From NCBI RefSeq assembly GCF_022605165.1, contig NC_063068.1:2666001-2730000 (forward strand): a DNA stretch of 64,000 nucleotides. The letters are read 5' to 3'. Positions 37,056 to 48,613 of the stretch are shown piece after piece (the stretch's first letter is position 1; every line of letters begins with the position of its first letter). The stretch comes from Purpureocillium takamizusanense (Eukaryota; Ascomycota; Sordariomycetes; Hypocreales; Ophiocordycipitaceae). The notes under the pieces were generated by a model. It was not told where the DNA came from. It was given only the letters and a program-made list of their open reading frames with translations, and ran no database searches. The position numbers were made by a program, and so were the translations under genes.

Positions 37056-38415
37056 ATCTCATGGATCGCGGCCTCGGATCCGTGCCGCCGGCTAACAAGA
37101 CGCTCAGTCGTGTCCTGGCGTGGTATGAGGGGCGCTTTTTAAATTGCGAGGGGTCGTGCAGACGGTCTCACCGCGAGCCGTTGCGGCTGCTTCGACTGTG
37201 CGCGCCGTTCCTTTCGGACGCTAACCCCGGCGCCGGGGCCTGAAGATCCCGTCGACGGTGAGAAATGGAGACGGCGGTTGGAACCCGTTGTGCAAGACAG
37301 CCGTCGACCGAAGCCGTCCCTTGCGTACTTCTGTCCCGCAAACACACCGAGGTGCTAGTTAGTAGTATGCGGGATAGTACCCAAATTGACCGAACGGGCG
37401 GGACGATCATGCACAAGTTCGTGCTGTTTCAGAAAGCCCTTTTTGTCGTGTCCACGACCATCGATCGAGGCAACCGACTCGTCACGGCGCACAGGAACGC
37501 GATTCCATGTCCCGTGTTGTGGGCCTACAAGGCTTGCACGACCCGCCACCTACCCTACGACCCCGAAGCGGTGGTTGTATGTGCGAGCCGATTACGAAGC
37601 AGTCGTAGTAACTTCTTTCTATCTTTTCGTTGACAGCAAGAGGTGAGCGCAGACAAACAGCTGAGAGCCTGGTGGGGCGTCGTAGCTAATGCGCGACGGT
37701 GCCCGGACAGCAGCAGCGATGGCATCGATGGCACGAAAAGTTGCAGTCTCTAAGCTATGTTCGAGGTGGTGCATGCGGGTATGGACTCGTGACCCCCTCC
37801 GGTGGCTGAGGAAATATTGTTGGTATTGCGAGCAGCACAGAACGGCGATGCGTGGTACACGGACGATCGGCTCGACTGCGGCTTCTGAAAAGCGAACTTG
37901 GCGCATCCTCCGCCCACACTTACCGGCCAAGCCTTGGGTGGCCGCCGGGAGATGCATGGCATGGCAGTCTCCCCCATCCTCACAAGACCTCGTGCATTGG
38001 CGCGTGGGGATGGAGGGGTGCAGAACGCCGAGGCGACCAGTGGGAGAGCGAGTGTTGTTAGCGCCGCGACTCTGGCACAAGAAAACGAATCTGAAGCATT
38101 GCAGCAGGCTTGTTTCACCTATGGAAGTCCCTCCTTCAAGTCCCAGACACGCCGGGATGTCTGCATCTGGCATGGAGCAAGTCGAGCCACTCATCCACCG
38201 AGCACTGGATTGGCTTGGGCGTTCCCACAGCCCCGTCTTTCGACGCGTGGTAAAAAAAGCATCGAGAGAGAAAATGAGGGAGAAGATAGAGAGGGGTGGA
38301 GTCATTTTGTCGTGCCGTTGGGTCCTGGAAACGGCAGCAGCACGGGACGGGCAAAGGTCGCACGGCCAGGCGCCGCATCCGACTGCGAGGTACGTACGAA
38401 GTGGTGGGGGCTGCC

Positions 38416-38433
38416 AGAGAGAGAGAGAGAGAG
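38416..38433. repeat. AG dinucleotide microsatellite
   Basis: Nine tandem AG units in gene-free DNA. Confidence 0.85.
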
Positions 38434-38880
38434 CGGGTGCGGGTGTACGGGTTTCCTGGCAAAGAAATTCATGGTGTCGCGAAGCGGAAGACGGGAAACA
38501 TACATATAGCGAAAGTGACGCCGGGGAGAGCGAGCAGCAACAGGTGGACGCGCAGGGTCGGCCCTCCATGCGTGTCACTGGCGCTTGCCTCGTACGAACA
38601 GACGCCCGCGAGCGGCACGCACGTTGGTGAGGAAGGAAGGAACGGAAAGGCACAACCATGGATGCATTCCAAGGACGAAATCCTAATGCATGCTTCCGCC
38701 TTTCGCGCCCCTTCCGTCTCTCCAGCCATGGACAACCGGGATGGGGCGCATTCTCTCTCCTCTGAGTCGGGCGGGGAATGATGTGGTCTGAGCAGAAGCC
38801 GGCACAGACTGGCTGGTCTGTCGGGACATGAGGTCGATTTGGCGAGGGGTGCTGCTGGACAACAACTACTACTACGACTA

Positions 38881-38899
38881 AGGTACGTAGTACGTACCT
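38881..38899. repeat. Palindrome with AGGTACGTA arms
   Basis: Nine-base arms AGGTACGTA and TACGTACCT flank a single central G. It belongs to the same AGGTAC/GTACCT family as the palindromes near 3.27 and 41.07 kb. Confidence 0.85.
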
Positions 38900-39763
38900 G
38901 GCAACTTAACTTACAAGAGCCATACAAAGTACATATTTGTGGGCGGGCGGAGCGTGGTGCCGGCGTCATTTAATTTGGGCTCGGAAGGAGAACATGACTT
39001 ATCAATATGCCGTGAACAGCTCGTGGGTCAGTCAGCGCATAGTACCTACGTAGCAAGTAGCCCAGGTCAGGTCATCATGTCAATGTTGGAGCAGTCGGAT
39101 GCTTTCACCCGGAGCACGCACACCCCGACAGACTCCCTTCTCCTGGAGGACATGCGCGAAGTGACATTTGGCGGCGCCTTGTTGGCAGCGTTGGCCCAAA
39201 AGTAGTGCCCGTGTCTCTCGTTGTAATCAAAAGAGCATCCGACAACCAGTCGCGGCGGCCGCTTGTTGTTGGCGGATGATGGCGCGCGAGCACGGGCGCC
39301 GCCGGAGACGTGGGCTCGGCCGCGCCCCTCCCAGGTCGTCGGGCATCCGGCGTGGACTCGCAGGCAGCATGGCTGGGTGGCTGTGGATGGGTGAATCAAG
39401 CTGTGTGCACACGGGACCGGGGTCCTGCACAACAGTTTATTCTTGTCTCATCGACGCCTGTGAGTGCTGGGTGCAGGCCACACGCAGCCGTGGTGCGCCA
39501 GCGACCCACGCTTGGGTCACCAACAGGCCCAGCCGGCCTCTCTCTTGACCAGTCGTCTCCTCGCCGGGCCTGGGTTGCAGCAAGTGCACAGGGACATGGC
39601 TCGAGGAGATTGGCTGTGTCGCCGTCTCAACAACCGCCATGTGTCCAAGGCTTTCGCAGCTGTCATGCATCTCGCAGCGCCCGACTGGAGGCTGAATGGA
39701 GACGGGTGAGCACCACAACTGCAGTGTGGTGATGGGGAGACGATGAGGCTGCGGCGTAGGCAC

Positions 39764-39783
39764 ACAGGCACAGGCACAGGCAC
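39764..39783. repeat. GGCACA hexanucleotide repeat
   Basis: Three to four tandem units of a six-base CA-rich repeat in gene-free DNA. Confidence 0.75.
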
Positions 39784-40641
39784 GAGCGCAGACCAAGGCT
39801 AAGGGCTTATGGATATGGATGGTGAAAACCCTCACGGTGTTGTCGCGTCGTCGCGAGGAGCTGGGCCTTGCCCAGTCAGTCAGTCTGCTCCGATGCCACA
39901 GGCCAGGGGCGTGCGGCTAGCCGAGGGGGCAAGGGGGAACGAGCGTCGATAGCCTCTTCTTCGCCGTTGCGGTTGGCAGACGCTATCCAAAAAGCTCAGG
40001 GTGGTGATGATTTGTGGCCAGGTACGTAATGCGACTCGCGAGCCTCTGTGCGCCTGCACCATCGTCTGTGCTCAGCCAGCGGCCGATGCTGTCCCACAGA
40101 CGGCTATCGTCGCTGTCGCAGTCATCGTCGCGGGGTCCGTGGCGCAGCGCACAGGTAGGTGGCAGGACGTGGAGCGCAGCAACGAGCGCAGTCGAGGACG
40201 AGAAGCAAAAGTTGGTTTGGTGGCTGTGGCATGGACGACGAGGACCAGTGCTGCGGCGCCGCCATTGCGGCCGCTTGAACGCTGGCGAGCCACCGCCGCC
40301 AGCCTGCTGACCCACGATCCAGGGCCGGATGGCGGCAGAACAAGTCGAGAAGGCATTGAGACGACCGACCCACCACCATTACCTTGCTCGCGCTCAAGAT
40401 CCCCACTCCACCCAAGGGGCATCCCTGGCCAAGGGGACGCGGAGCGTCGATGAGGAGGTACGCAGCGAGTCGTGGTTCCGCCCACCTGCCGTGAGGACGC
40501 AGAGCGATTGAACGATGGGACCGGCGAGTGGACCAAGCTGGCAGAAATAGCGTCAGGTACGGTCAGGTACCAGCACAGAGGTGGATTGATGAGGTCCGAA
40601 TGCTTTGCATGCGTTGGAAAGCACCTGTGCGTGGGTTTGCA

Positions 40642-40665
40642 GCGACGACGACGACGACGACGACG
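40642..40665. repeat. GAC trinucleotide microsatellite
   Basis: About seven tandem GAC units; they create spurious poly-Asp or poly-Val frames. Confidence 0.85.
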
Positions 40666-41064
40666 GAGGAACGACAACAGACTGGGTCGTTGGGGCGAGG
40701 ACGGGCAGCGGCATTTTCAACCACGGGGTCTGGGCCGGGCCGGTCGAGCGGACGTGGACGAGGAAGACGAGGACGAGGAGAACAAGGCTCCTGGACAAAG
40801 ACGGCCCAGAGATCCATGGATGCCCGCCGCGTTTGCGACCGTGACGGTGTGGGATGGAGCGGCGCTGAGTCGTCGCCTGATGAGGGTGGTGCCAATAGAC
40901 GGGGAGCGAGCGAGCGTCCAGCAACCATGGACTGGCAGGGTTGGACGAGGCGCCTCGTACCTGGACAGACGGGAGGGGAAGGGAGGTACATACCTGGTGG
41001 CTCGACGCCTGGCTGGACTCCTCGCTTGCAGGCTGTCCATCGGCCTCCATCAACGGGCTACCTT

Positions 41065-41080
41065 TAGTACCTAGGTACTA
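41065..41080. repeat. 16-bp perfect palindrome, second copy
   Basis: TAGTACCTAGGTACTA, identical to the core of the palindrome at 3267-3284, placed about 1 kb upstream of the STE12 start where the pyrimidine-rich leader begins. Confidence 0.9.
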
Positions 41081-41149
41081 GCCTACCTACCTCACCTTAT
41101 CCACTGCCTGTCCCTCCACTCCCTCCCTCCCTCCCGCCCGTCCCCTGAG

Positions 41150-41329
41150 ATGGCTGCTGCTGCTGCTGGGGCTGCTGATGCCGATGCGGCGAGCGCGCTC
41201 AGGTCTCGCCCAACCCGAACCTCCCCCTCCTCCGGGCTCAGGCGCTCGTTCCCGCTCTCCCCCAGCGCCACGACTGCAGCCCTCATTAAACCCCAGCAGC
41301 CCCCCGAGCCGCCCATTGTTCCGTTGTGA
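41150..41329 (+). other. Candidate upstream ORF in the STE12 leader
   Basis: An ATG followed by 58 further codons (MAAAAAGAADADAASALRS...) and a TGA, ending 770 bp before the STE12 start. Whether it is translated depends on the transcription start, which the sequence does not show. It is Ala/Ser/Pro-rich with no known domain. Confidence 0.35.
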
Positions 41330-42099
41330 TTTTGAAATCTCTTCTTATTTCTCTTCCTCCCAACCCCCTCCGGCCCCCGTTTCCTCCCCTTCGGAGCCGC
41401 ACGCCATCTGGTGCTTGTTTCCTTTCTCTTTCCCTTCGCGTGCCACGACGTCGTCTCGCGCCGCGTCCCAGCCTCCGGCCTCGCCTTGCTCGCTCGACCT
41501 CCCGCCCGCCCCTTCAACCCAACTCAGCTGGCTGTTCTGTGTGTGACTGGGCTGCGAAACTCGTCGGGCTTCTTGGCCACGCTCGCGTCATTGCTCTTTC
41601 AATTTTTCTTTGGCTCGTTTAATTCGTCTCGGATCCCGTGGATCTTTCTAAAAGCGCGCGAAGCTCGCTGCGTCGGCCCCCTCGCCAGCCTCATCCGCCT
41701 GTGTCGAGCCTGCTGCGCCTCGACGGCCAACACCACGTTCCGACTCGATCTCTCCCACCACTCGCTAGACGCAGTTGTTGGGCCTTATCATTGCCGTGTG
41801 CGACAATTCCGTAACTCCGGGCTGGCCTCGAACATTTTTTCGCACCTCCGTCGTCGGCCGTTGCAGACGCGTTCTTCACCACACCTTTGCAGCACCTGAG
41901 GCAGCGCCTTGTCACCACCACCACCGTCCTCCTTTCACCGCGAACAGTCGGCACGAACCGCCGCGGCCCCTCATCAGCGGTGAACCTTTACAGGCCCCTC
42001 TCCTAGGTCCCGTCCGAGCCCACCGACGGCCGCCGTACGCCCACCCTACTTCCGGGGCCACGCCTCCGCTCCAGCCTCCGCCGGAGGACGACGCCCGCC

Positions 42100-44430
42100 A
42101 TGTATTCGCAACACGCGACCATGGCTCCTCAGAAGCCCGAAACGTTTATGCTGAGCACCGAAGCGCAGCAGGCATTGCCGCACGATGCTCAGGTCGCCCT
42201 GCAACAGGTCGACAATCTCAAATACTTCCTCATTTCTGCCCCCGTCGACTGGCAACCCGATCAGTACATCCGGCGGTTCCTCCTCCCCACTGGCGAATAC
42301 GTCTCCTGCGTCCTGTGGAATAATCTCTTTCACATTTCCGGCACTGACATCGTGCGGTGCCTGTCCTTCAGATTTCAGGCCTTCGGCCGCCCTGTCAAGA
42401 ACTCCAAAAAGTTCGAGGAGGGCATCTTCTCGGACCTGCGAAACCTCAAGTCAGGAACCGACGCCTCTCTGGAGGAACCCAAGAGCGCCTTCCTCGACTT
42501 CCTCTACAAGAACAACTGCATTCGCACACAGAAGAAGCAAAAGGTCTTTTACTGGTACAGCGTCCCGCATGACCGTTTGTTCTTGGACGCGCTTGAGCGA
42601 GACCTGAAGCGTGAGAAGATGGGTCAGGAGGCTACGACGGTTGCCGTGAGCGAGCCCGCCTTGTCGTTCCAGTACGACTCGTCCCAGTCGCTCTATGAGC
42701 AGCTCACGAAAACGCAACAAGCAAACTCGTCCTCTTTCAACGCTCAGCAGGCGTCTTTTTCTCAGAGCCAATCCACGTCGCCGGTCATGCGAGCCATGGA
42801 TTCGATGCCGCCTCCTAGCATGATGCCGCAGTCGATGGCCCCTTTAGCCGAGGGCATGGACGCGATGGTCCCCTATGATTCGATGCCCATGACGGCCGCT
42901 GTGCCCCAGCAAGTCCAGCCCGTAAAGAGGGATCCCGACTTCACACGTGTCCAGTACAACCAGAATGGCGTGCCAATCACACATGGCCACCAGCGTCACG
43001 CCTCGATGCCGGCTTACGGCTTGGAGTACTCCCCTGCCCCTTCGTTTGTGTCGTCTCAATACGAAGACTACAGCAATCGAGGCATCTCCTTCGAGCCCAT
43101 CACGCCACCCCAGCAGGCTCTCGGCATGGCTGGTGAGCCCGCCTACATCGCCAATGAAGAGACGGGCTTGTACTCTGCCATTCCTGATCACATGTCGAAC
43201 ATGAACGGGCTGAACGGCATGGTCCAGCTTCCTCCTTCCAATTTGGCCGGGTCCCAGTTCAGCCGACCATACGGCTCAAACAACGTCTACTCGGTGATTG
43301 AAGGCTCACCAACATACAAGCAAAGGAGACGGCGCTCATCCATCCCGCCGTCAATGTCGGCCATGGCTGCACCTCCAGTCTCGCATCCCACTGCCGCTCA
43401 CCGCCCGTCTGACCTCAGGAGGTCCGTCTCCGCCTCAGTTGGCCCGGTCGCTGAAGGTGAAGAGTCGGCCAACAACTCGCCTCCTGGCCTGTCATACAGT
43501 GCCTCGGGTGCTTCCATGGCAAGCCATCACCACAAGGACGTTGTGGACATGTCCCGCCATGGTACGCCCCTGTCCACCGTCGATGGCAGTCCCGCCCTGC
43601 ACCCCATGGCTATGCAGCAGGAGTATGCTCAAGTCCCTACTGAGGACTATGGCGGCGACGGCTCCTTCAAGGACCACCGCCGCAGTCTCTCCGGGCCCAA
43701 CGGCGTGGTCCGCCGTGCCCGCTCGGCGACCGTCATGGAGCTTGGCCCGTACCCGCACAAGTCTCACTCCTGTCCGATTCCCACGTGCGGACGCCTGTTC
43801 AAGCGTCTCGAGCATCTGAAGCGGTACGAATCAATGCTATTTCTCTTTTGTCAACATTATGCACCTACGGTGTCAAAATCTGACTGAATCCACAGACACG
43901 TGAGAACACACACACAAGAAAAGCCCTACATCTGCCCTCATTGTAGCAAAGCATTCTCCAGATCGGACAATCTTGCACAGTATGCTCCCTTTTCTTCTAA
44001 ACGTCTTATTCCCCTGCCATCCCCTTTGGCTGTACCACCACCGCCTTTTAACCCGCCACAGCATCCAAAAGCGTTTGGACAGATGCCTTCTACATCCGGC
44101 AGACCGTGCTGACTCATTGCTCTCCACAGGCACAAGCGTACCCACAGCCGAGAGGACGGCGGAGACGGCTCGTTCAATATGTCGGCTGAGGAGGAAGAGG
44201 AGCTGTCTGGTGAAGATCAGCTTGGCTCTCTCGAGGAAGCGTCGCCCACGTCAGAAATGGCGTATGCTCCTGGCTCCCTCAATTCAGCCGCACATGCTGC
44301 CGCCACCGACGCCAGTGCCTCGAATAGTGGACGTTCGCAAACGACCATGGGGCAGACGTTCAACAGCCTGCAAACGCTCAGCATGCCTATGACTATCAGC
44401 CAGCCGGCCACGATCAACGGCATGATGTGA
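42100..44430 (+). CDS. ste12: STE12-family transcription factor with two C-terminal C2H2 zinc fingers
   Basis: Target of the Fus3/Kss1-type MAP-kinase pathway; in filamentous fungi it controls mating, fusion and invasive growth. About 702 residues from three exons, 42100-43823, 43896-43979 and 44130-44430. The homeodomain-like STE region occupies about residues 40-165, with [37 protein letters not shown] and [21 protein letters not shown] long Gln/Ser/Pro-rich middle follows. Finger 1 starts near 558 (CPIPTC...) and finger 2 near 587 ([16 protein letters not shown]...); the fingers are a filamentous-fungal feature absent from yeast Ste12. Exon 2 (84 nt, phase 2 on both sides) encodes the end of finger 1 and the start of finger 2. 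Intron 2 (43980-44129, 150 nt) is longer than most here. A second in-frame ATG lies at 42121. Confidence 0.96.
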
Positions 44431-44982
44431 CAAGATTTGAATTTGCCATGAATCAGTTTCTTTTGGTTACCTTACAGCTCTTTATTTGTCCGCGCAGCAT
44501 CTATCTACGGAGATCAGGCGCCTGCAGTACCACTTGTCACTGCTTTCCACTATGTCCTACATTTTTCATTTTCACCTTCCGCGTCATTTAGTCGTAGGGA
44601 AGCGTCCGCCCCGCAGCAAAAAGTCTGGGAGGAGCCGTATAGATACATGCCCGGATGGTGAGCTGCGGAGCGTCAATATATGCTAGGAAAGCCGCCGGGT
44701 GGGTGATCCGTTGCTGGCGTGAGGTGCGAATAGCGCATTTTGTACATCTACCTGCTTTAACTCGAGGAGATGACGGACAGGATCATTAAGTGTGAATCTT
44801 GATACTATAGTTCGATGGATCAACGGGTAATGAAGAACCAATATATCCCATATGTTGATATCTTTGCCCAGCCATCATCTGGTGCGTTCGTATTGGTGTG
44901 CAGCATGAGGATGACGCTCATTACGTCGTAAAACTCGCCTCGTGAGCGCACGAACAGGCCTGGAGCCATAACATCACCACAG
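44431..44982. other. Convergent 3' spacer between STE12 and the Faf1-like gene
   Basis: 552 bp between two stop codons facing each other; it holds both 3' UTRs. Nothing else is visible. Confidence 0.5.
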
Positions 44983-46054
44983 TCACCTCTTTGATCTTCT
45001 GCCAAACGTGTCCCTCCCGCCCTCGATCCTCTTGACATCATGCTCGCTCAATCTCAGCTCTGCGCCCTTGAAAGTCCCCATGCCTGGCCGGTCTACGGCT
45101 AGGTCTCTCCCACGGTCTCTCCTCCTGCTTTTGCCCTTGCCGGAAGTATCCCTCTCGAGGATGACGCCGTTCTCCCTGGCCTCGCGCCTGCGCTTGGCCT
45201 CTCGGGTGTCGGCGGCGGCGACCATGCCCTTGCGCATCTTCATGGGCATCTTCTCTTGTTTGTGAATGGACAAGGCGGAGCCTAGGGCCTGGATGCGCAT
45301 GTCGGTGGCACGCTGGCGGGTGCGGCCCGCGGCGAAGGCCTTGGGCTCGACGGCGTTGGCGGAGAGGGAGGTCAGGGGTCGGGTGTTGCGAGAGAGGAGG
45401 TGAGACTCGGCGAGGAGGCGGCGGAGCTCGAGATCCTGGGCGAGGAGGGAGGGGGCGTCTTCGGGCAGAGGATCGGAAGAGGACGAGGTTGTGGATGGCT
45501 GGGCGGATTGAAGCTGGGATCGGAGGGACTGGTCGGGCGGTCGGGAGGACTGGAAAGAGATAGTCGGTAAGTGAGACGGCCAGGGGAAGGGAATCAAGAG
45601 GCGGGTGTCAATACCATGAAAGCCTTGAGTTCGCGTTTTGACATGGTGTTCGCTTTTGGCGTTTGCGAACTCGAGTAATCTACCACCTCAACCGTCGGTG
45701 CGTCTGCAAACCCGTCAGTCCTTGCATGTTCCCAGCATATGCAGAACTTAGCACTGTACCGGCTTCATCGTCCGAAATCTCGTCATCCGATAGACCGCCC
45801 CATTCAGACTCGTCCTCGCCGTCGCTTTTTGCGTCGTGCCGTGGCCGCCGTTGACCTGCCTCGCCATCGCTGCTGCCGCTGTCGTTGTCGACCACCTCGT
45901 CGTCTCCATCGTCTCCATCGTCGGCAGCCGGCGGTGGCTGGTCGGCCTCGATGGGGGCAAAGCGCGACTCGAAATGCCGTCTGAATATTTCGCTAGCATC
46001 CTCTTGTGAGATTGAAGGCTCGGGGGCCTTGCGCTTGCCGAGGACCGTCATCAT
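44983..46054 (-). CDS. faf1: Faf1-like ribosome-assembly protein (C1orf131 family)
   Basis: Predicted nucleolar small-subunit processome factor needed for 18S rRNA maturation, named after yeast Faf1. About 316 residues from three exons, 45760-46054, 45615-45703 and 44983-45549, with introns 45704-45759 and 45550-45614. The N-terminus has MMTVLGKRK and FRRHFESRFAPIEADQ, then an acidic stretch (DDGDDGDDEVVDNDSG). After it come VEVVDYSSSQ, SKRELKAFMSSRPPDQ and a basic region. The C-terminal block GMGTFKGAELRLSEHDVKRI matches the conserved end of the family. The start could equally be the second of the two adjacent ATGs (46051). The family call rests on the last block and the FRRHFE motif; I rate it good rather than certain. 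Confidence 0.75.
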
Positions 46055-46511
46055 GGGAGGGCTCGACTCTCGGTGAGGTTGATGAAGAAAAGTTCCGTTG
46101 TGAGTGGGAGACAATGGCGGGAGGTTATCTTTTTTTCTGGGGCGGGATGCAGGGTCGCATACCTGGTCCCACTGCGCATGTACAAAGCTACATGGATGGG
46201 GCCTCGCCAATGCGACAAAGCATCCATCTGAAGTATATCGTACGCGGCGACTGCAGCATACGGTCGAGTAACTTGGGGATCTTTGCATGTCGTTGGAGCC
46301 GCACGTTACATTTTGTCGCAAAAATTGTTGCAGACATGGCCACACCGCTCTGCTCATACGAAGACGGCAAACTCAACAGTGGCCGATTGACCATAATCTC
46401 GTCCGCGAAAACACATTAGCTTCCGCTCGTGATATCTGAATTTACAAAATCGCCGTATTCCGGCTGTCCATGGTATCATTCGTAACGCTCATAAACTACA
46501 ATGCAGCCTCA
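46055..46511. other. Spacer between Faf1-like start and SWC5 stop
   Basis: 457 bp holding the Faf1-like promoter and the SWC5 3' UTR. No gene or site is evident. Confidence 0.45.
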
Positions 46512-47549
46512 TCACGCCCTTGTTGCCATCCTCGCTCTCCGCGCCTCGTCCTCTCTCCTCGCCTCGCTACGCGCTAGGAATGCCTCCCGCGCGCCGTACG
46601 ACCCCTTTGACTTGCTGGCTAGCTCCAGCTCGTCCTGAATTCCCTCCTTATCGACGAACCCTGCCCAGTCCATGCGACTCTTCTCCACGGTATTGAGCTT
46701 CTTCGCCTGCGCCTCCTTGGCGGCCTGGAGTCGGGCCGTAACGCCGAGATTCAGATCGGTGCGCCCGAGACCGGCGTCGACAATCGGTTCGAACGCTGAT
46801 CGGAAGGCCTTCTTCGTCGCGCGCTTGGTGGGCGAAACGTCGAGCGGTGGGCCATCTTGGCTTTGGGAGGCGAGGTAGAGCTTTGCTTCGGCGGAGTCGC
46901 GGGCGACCACTTTTTCTTCCGCATGGACGCGTCCAGCGAAGTTGTACGTTCGCTTGATTCGAATCGTATCTGATGAATCTCCATCGGGCTGGGCAATTTG
47001 GTCATCACCAGCAGTCCCGTTGACCCCCGCTTTCGAGTCGTCTGGTTGGCTAGCTGTCGTGGTGGCAGACTGAACGGTCTTGCCCGACATCATTTGTTGC
47101 CATACAGCATCGACGTCAATGGTAACGGGCCCTTGGGCCGCCGCGTATCTGCGTTCTTCTTTCCTTGGTGGTTGTTAGCCCATGACACCTCAAAAGCGCT
47201 AGATGAAAGGCGAGATCAGCTCGTACTCTTCGGCGCGTTGCCTTCTGGTCTTGACCAAGCCTCCGTCACCGCCCGCTTCGTCGTCGAAGATCTCGCCCTT
47301 GTTCTTGGCTCGCTTTTGGCGTTTGCGGCCTTTTGAAATGATCGCCTCATCGCCAGAGTTGTCACAGCCGTCGCCTTGCGCATCGCCGCGACTTGTCGCG
47401 CTCCGTTTTGTGGCTGTCGGTTCGAGGGAGTCGTCTTCGCTCTCCGACTGCTCCGAGCCGGCATCCTGAGCCTCATCCGGAGCGAAGTCGGAGTCGGCCT
47501 CGGATACATAAGTATCATCTTCGGGGTCTATTGAAGGATCTGGCGACAT
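46512..47549 (-). CDS. swc5: SWR1 complex subunit SWC5 (BCNT/CFDP1 domain)
   Basis: Subunit of the SWR1 remodeller that exchanges H2A for H2A.Z in nucleosomes. About 324 residues from two exons, 47227-47549 and 46512-47163, with intron 47164-47226 (GTACGA...CCAAG, branch GCTAAC). The acidic N-terminus contains DSDFAPDEAQD, a motif shared with yeast Swc5 that contacts histones. The junction gives RRQRAEEKEERRYAAAQG followed by PVTIDVDAVWQQM. The BCNT-C domain closes the protein: KKLNTVEKSRMDWAGFVDKE then ELASKSKGSYGAREAFLAR. I chose the ATG at 47549, which starts MSPDPS just before the acidic motif; an in-frame ATG at 47594 would add 15 residues. Domain identification is secure. Confidence 0.92.
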
Positions 47550-48613
47550 TTCTGTTCCTGATGCTGCGTGGTGGTAGATGGAGGGAATCGTCATGTTATA
47601 ATACGACGGGCGCTAGTGCAGTGCTGCAGGTCATGGTGGGTGGCAGAGCGGTCCCCAGGCGAATGACTAATAATGTGCGCAACTACAGTATACAAACTTG
47701 CCCGCTCGTTGGGAGGTGAAAGCTCGGCAGGACAAAGCTCGCTTGAAAAAGAGGCACGACAGAACGCAACTTGATAACCACTTTCTGAATTTGTGTGCAG
47801 AACCTCCAAGTATCATATAGAAGGGCAACTACGGATTTGAAGCACCTTTGAGTCGCGGCATCAGGAACCATTGCTGCCATTCCTCTCATCGATATCATAC
47901 CCTAGAGGGCCTAGACACGGTGCTCAACTTACGCACGCCTTACTTTATCAACGCTATTGCTTTGTACATACTCGCGTCTATGCCACGCGCTTGTTCATGA
48001 GGCAACCAATGCCCCGAGATAGTTGCACAAGGAGGTGGCACTCGCTGTCTTCGCTGCGGCTTGCCATCCTCCATCGGGTTGTGATTGTTTGCGTCCATCA
48101 CCCGCGCGCCACAGTGCCTCGTCCAGACCCCATGGGCTCGCTGCCACACGTTCTTTGTCACAATGATCATGGGCACAAGCACCAACATCGTCCTCTGCGT
48201 GAGCAGCCTCCCATCATAGTTCTGTCTAGGGGCCATCACAAAAGGGGCGTTGAAACATGATCCCGTAAATGTTTCTCCGTGTCGGTCCCCCTTACCAGGT
48301 GCGTAGCGATCTGGACCTAGAGACAGCAGAGAAATTTGGATGCAAACCACTGGTGCGCCACCAGCGAGACAGGGCGCTCAGCGTAAGTTTACGGTGTGTG
48401 GGCGAGCGAAACGTCAATTAGGTTCCGTTGTTCGCGGTCGACGGCAGAGCTTAGTCACCGGAACCTTCCTGGCTACAGCCCGCGAGCAGTAATATCCAAG
48501 AGTTACAAGTGCCAATAACTTTTTCTCTTCACCCCTCCTCCACCATTCCGTCCACTTCCCTCCTTGCTCCCTCCTCTCGACCCCCCCCGCTCGCCACGCT
48601 CGGTCTTCCCACA
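47550..48613. promoter_or_regulatory. Divergent intergenic region between SWC5 and WDR70
   Basis: 1.06 kb between two diverging starts. It must hold both promoters and leaders. The 100 bp before the WDR70 start are CT-rich. No gene or defined site is supported. Confidence 0.45.

Larger units (their letters stand above)
32424..42099. other. 9.7-kb gene-free stretch upstream of STE12
   Basis: No frame on either strand resembles a known protein. The longest frames (313 codons plus strand, 346 codons minus strand, both near 37.6-38.7 kb) overlap each other and are Arg/Ser-rich. The stretch is dense in simple repeats: GGCA, GAG, a TAG run, GCATC, GA, GAC and GGCACA units, and palindromes at 38881 and 41065. 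The last kilobase is strongly pyrimidine-rich and is probably the STE12 leader. A long non-coding transcript, distal regulatory DNA, or a gene too diverged to recognise all remain possible. Confidence 0.6.

Noticed and set aside
37619..38659. Two long overlapping open frames, 346 codons minus strand and 313 codons plus strand
   Set aside because: They lie on opposite strands over the same DNA, have Arg/Ser/Cys-rich compositions without hydrophobic periodicity, and contain a translated AG microsatellite. High GC explains them.
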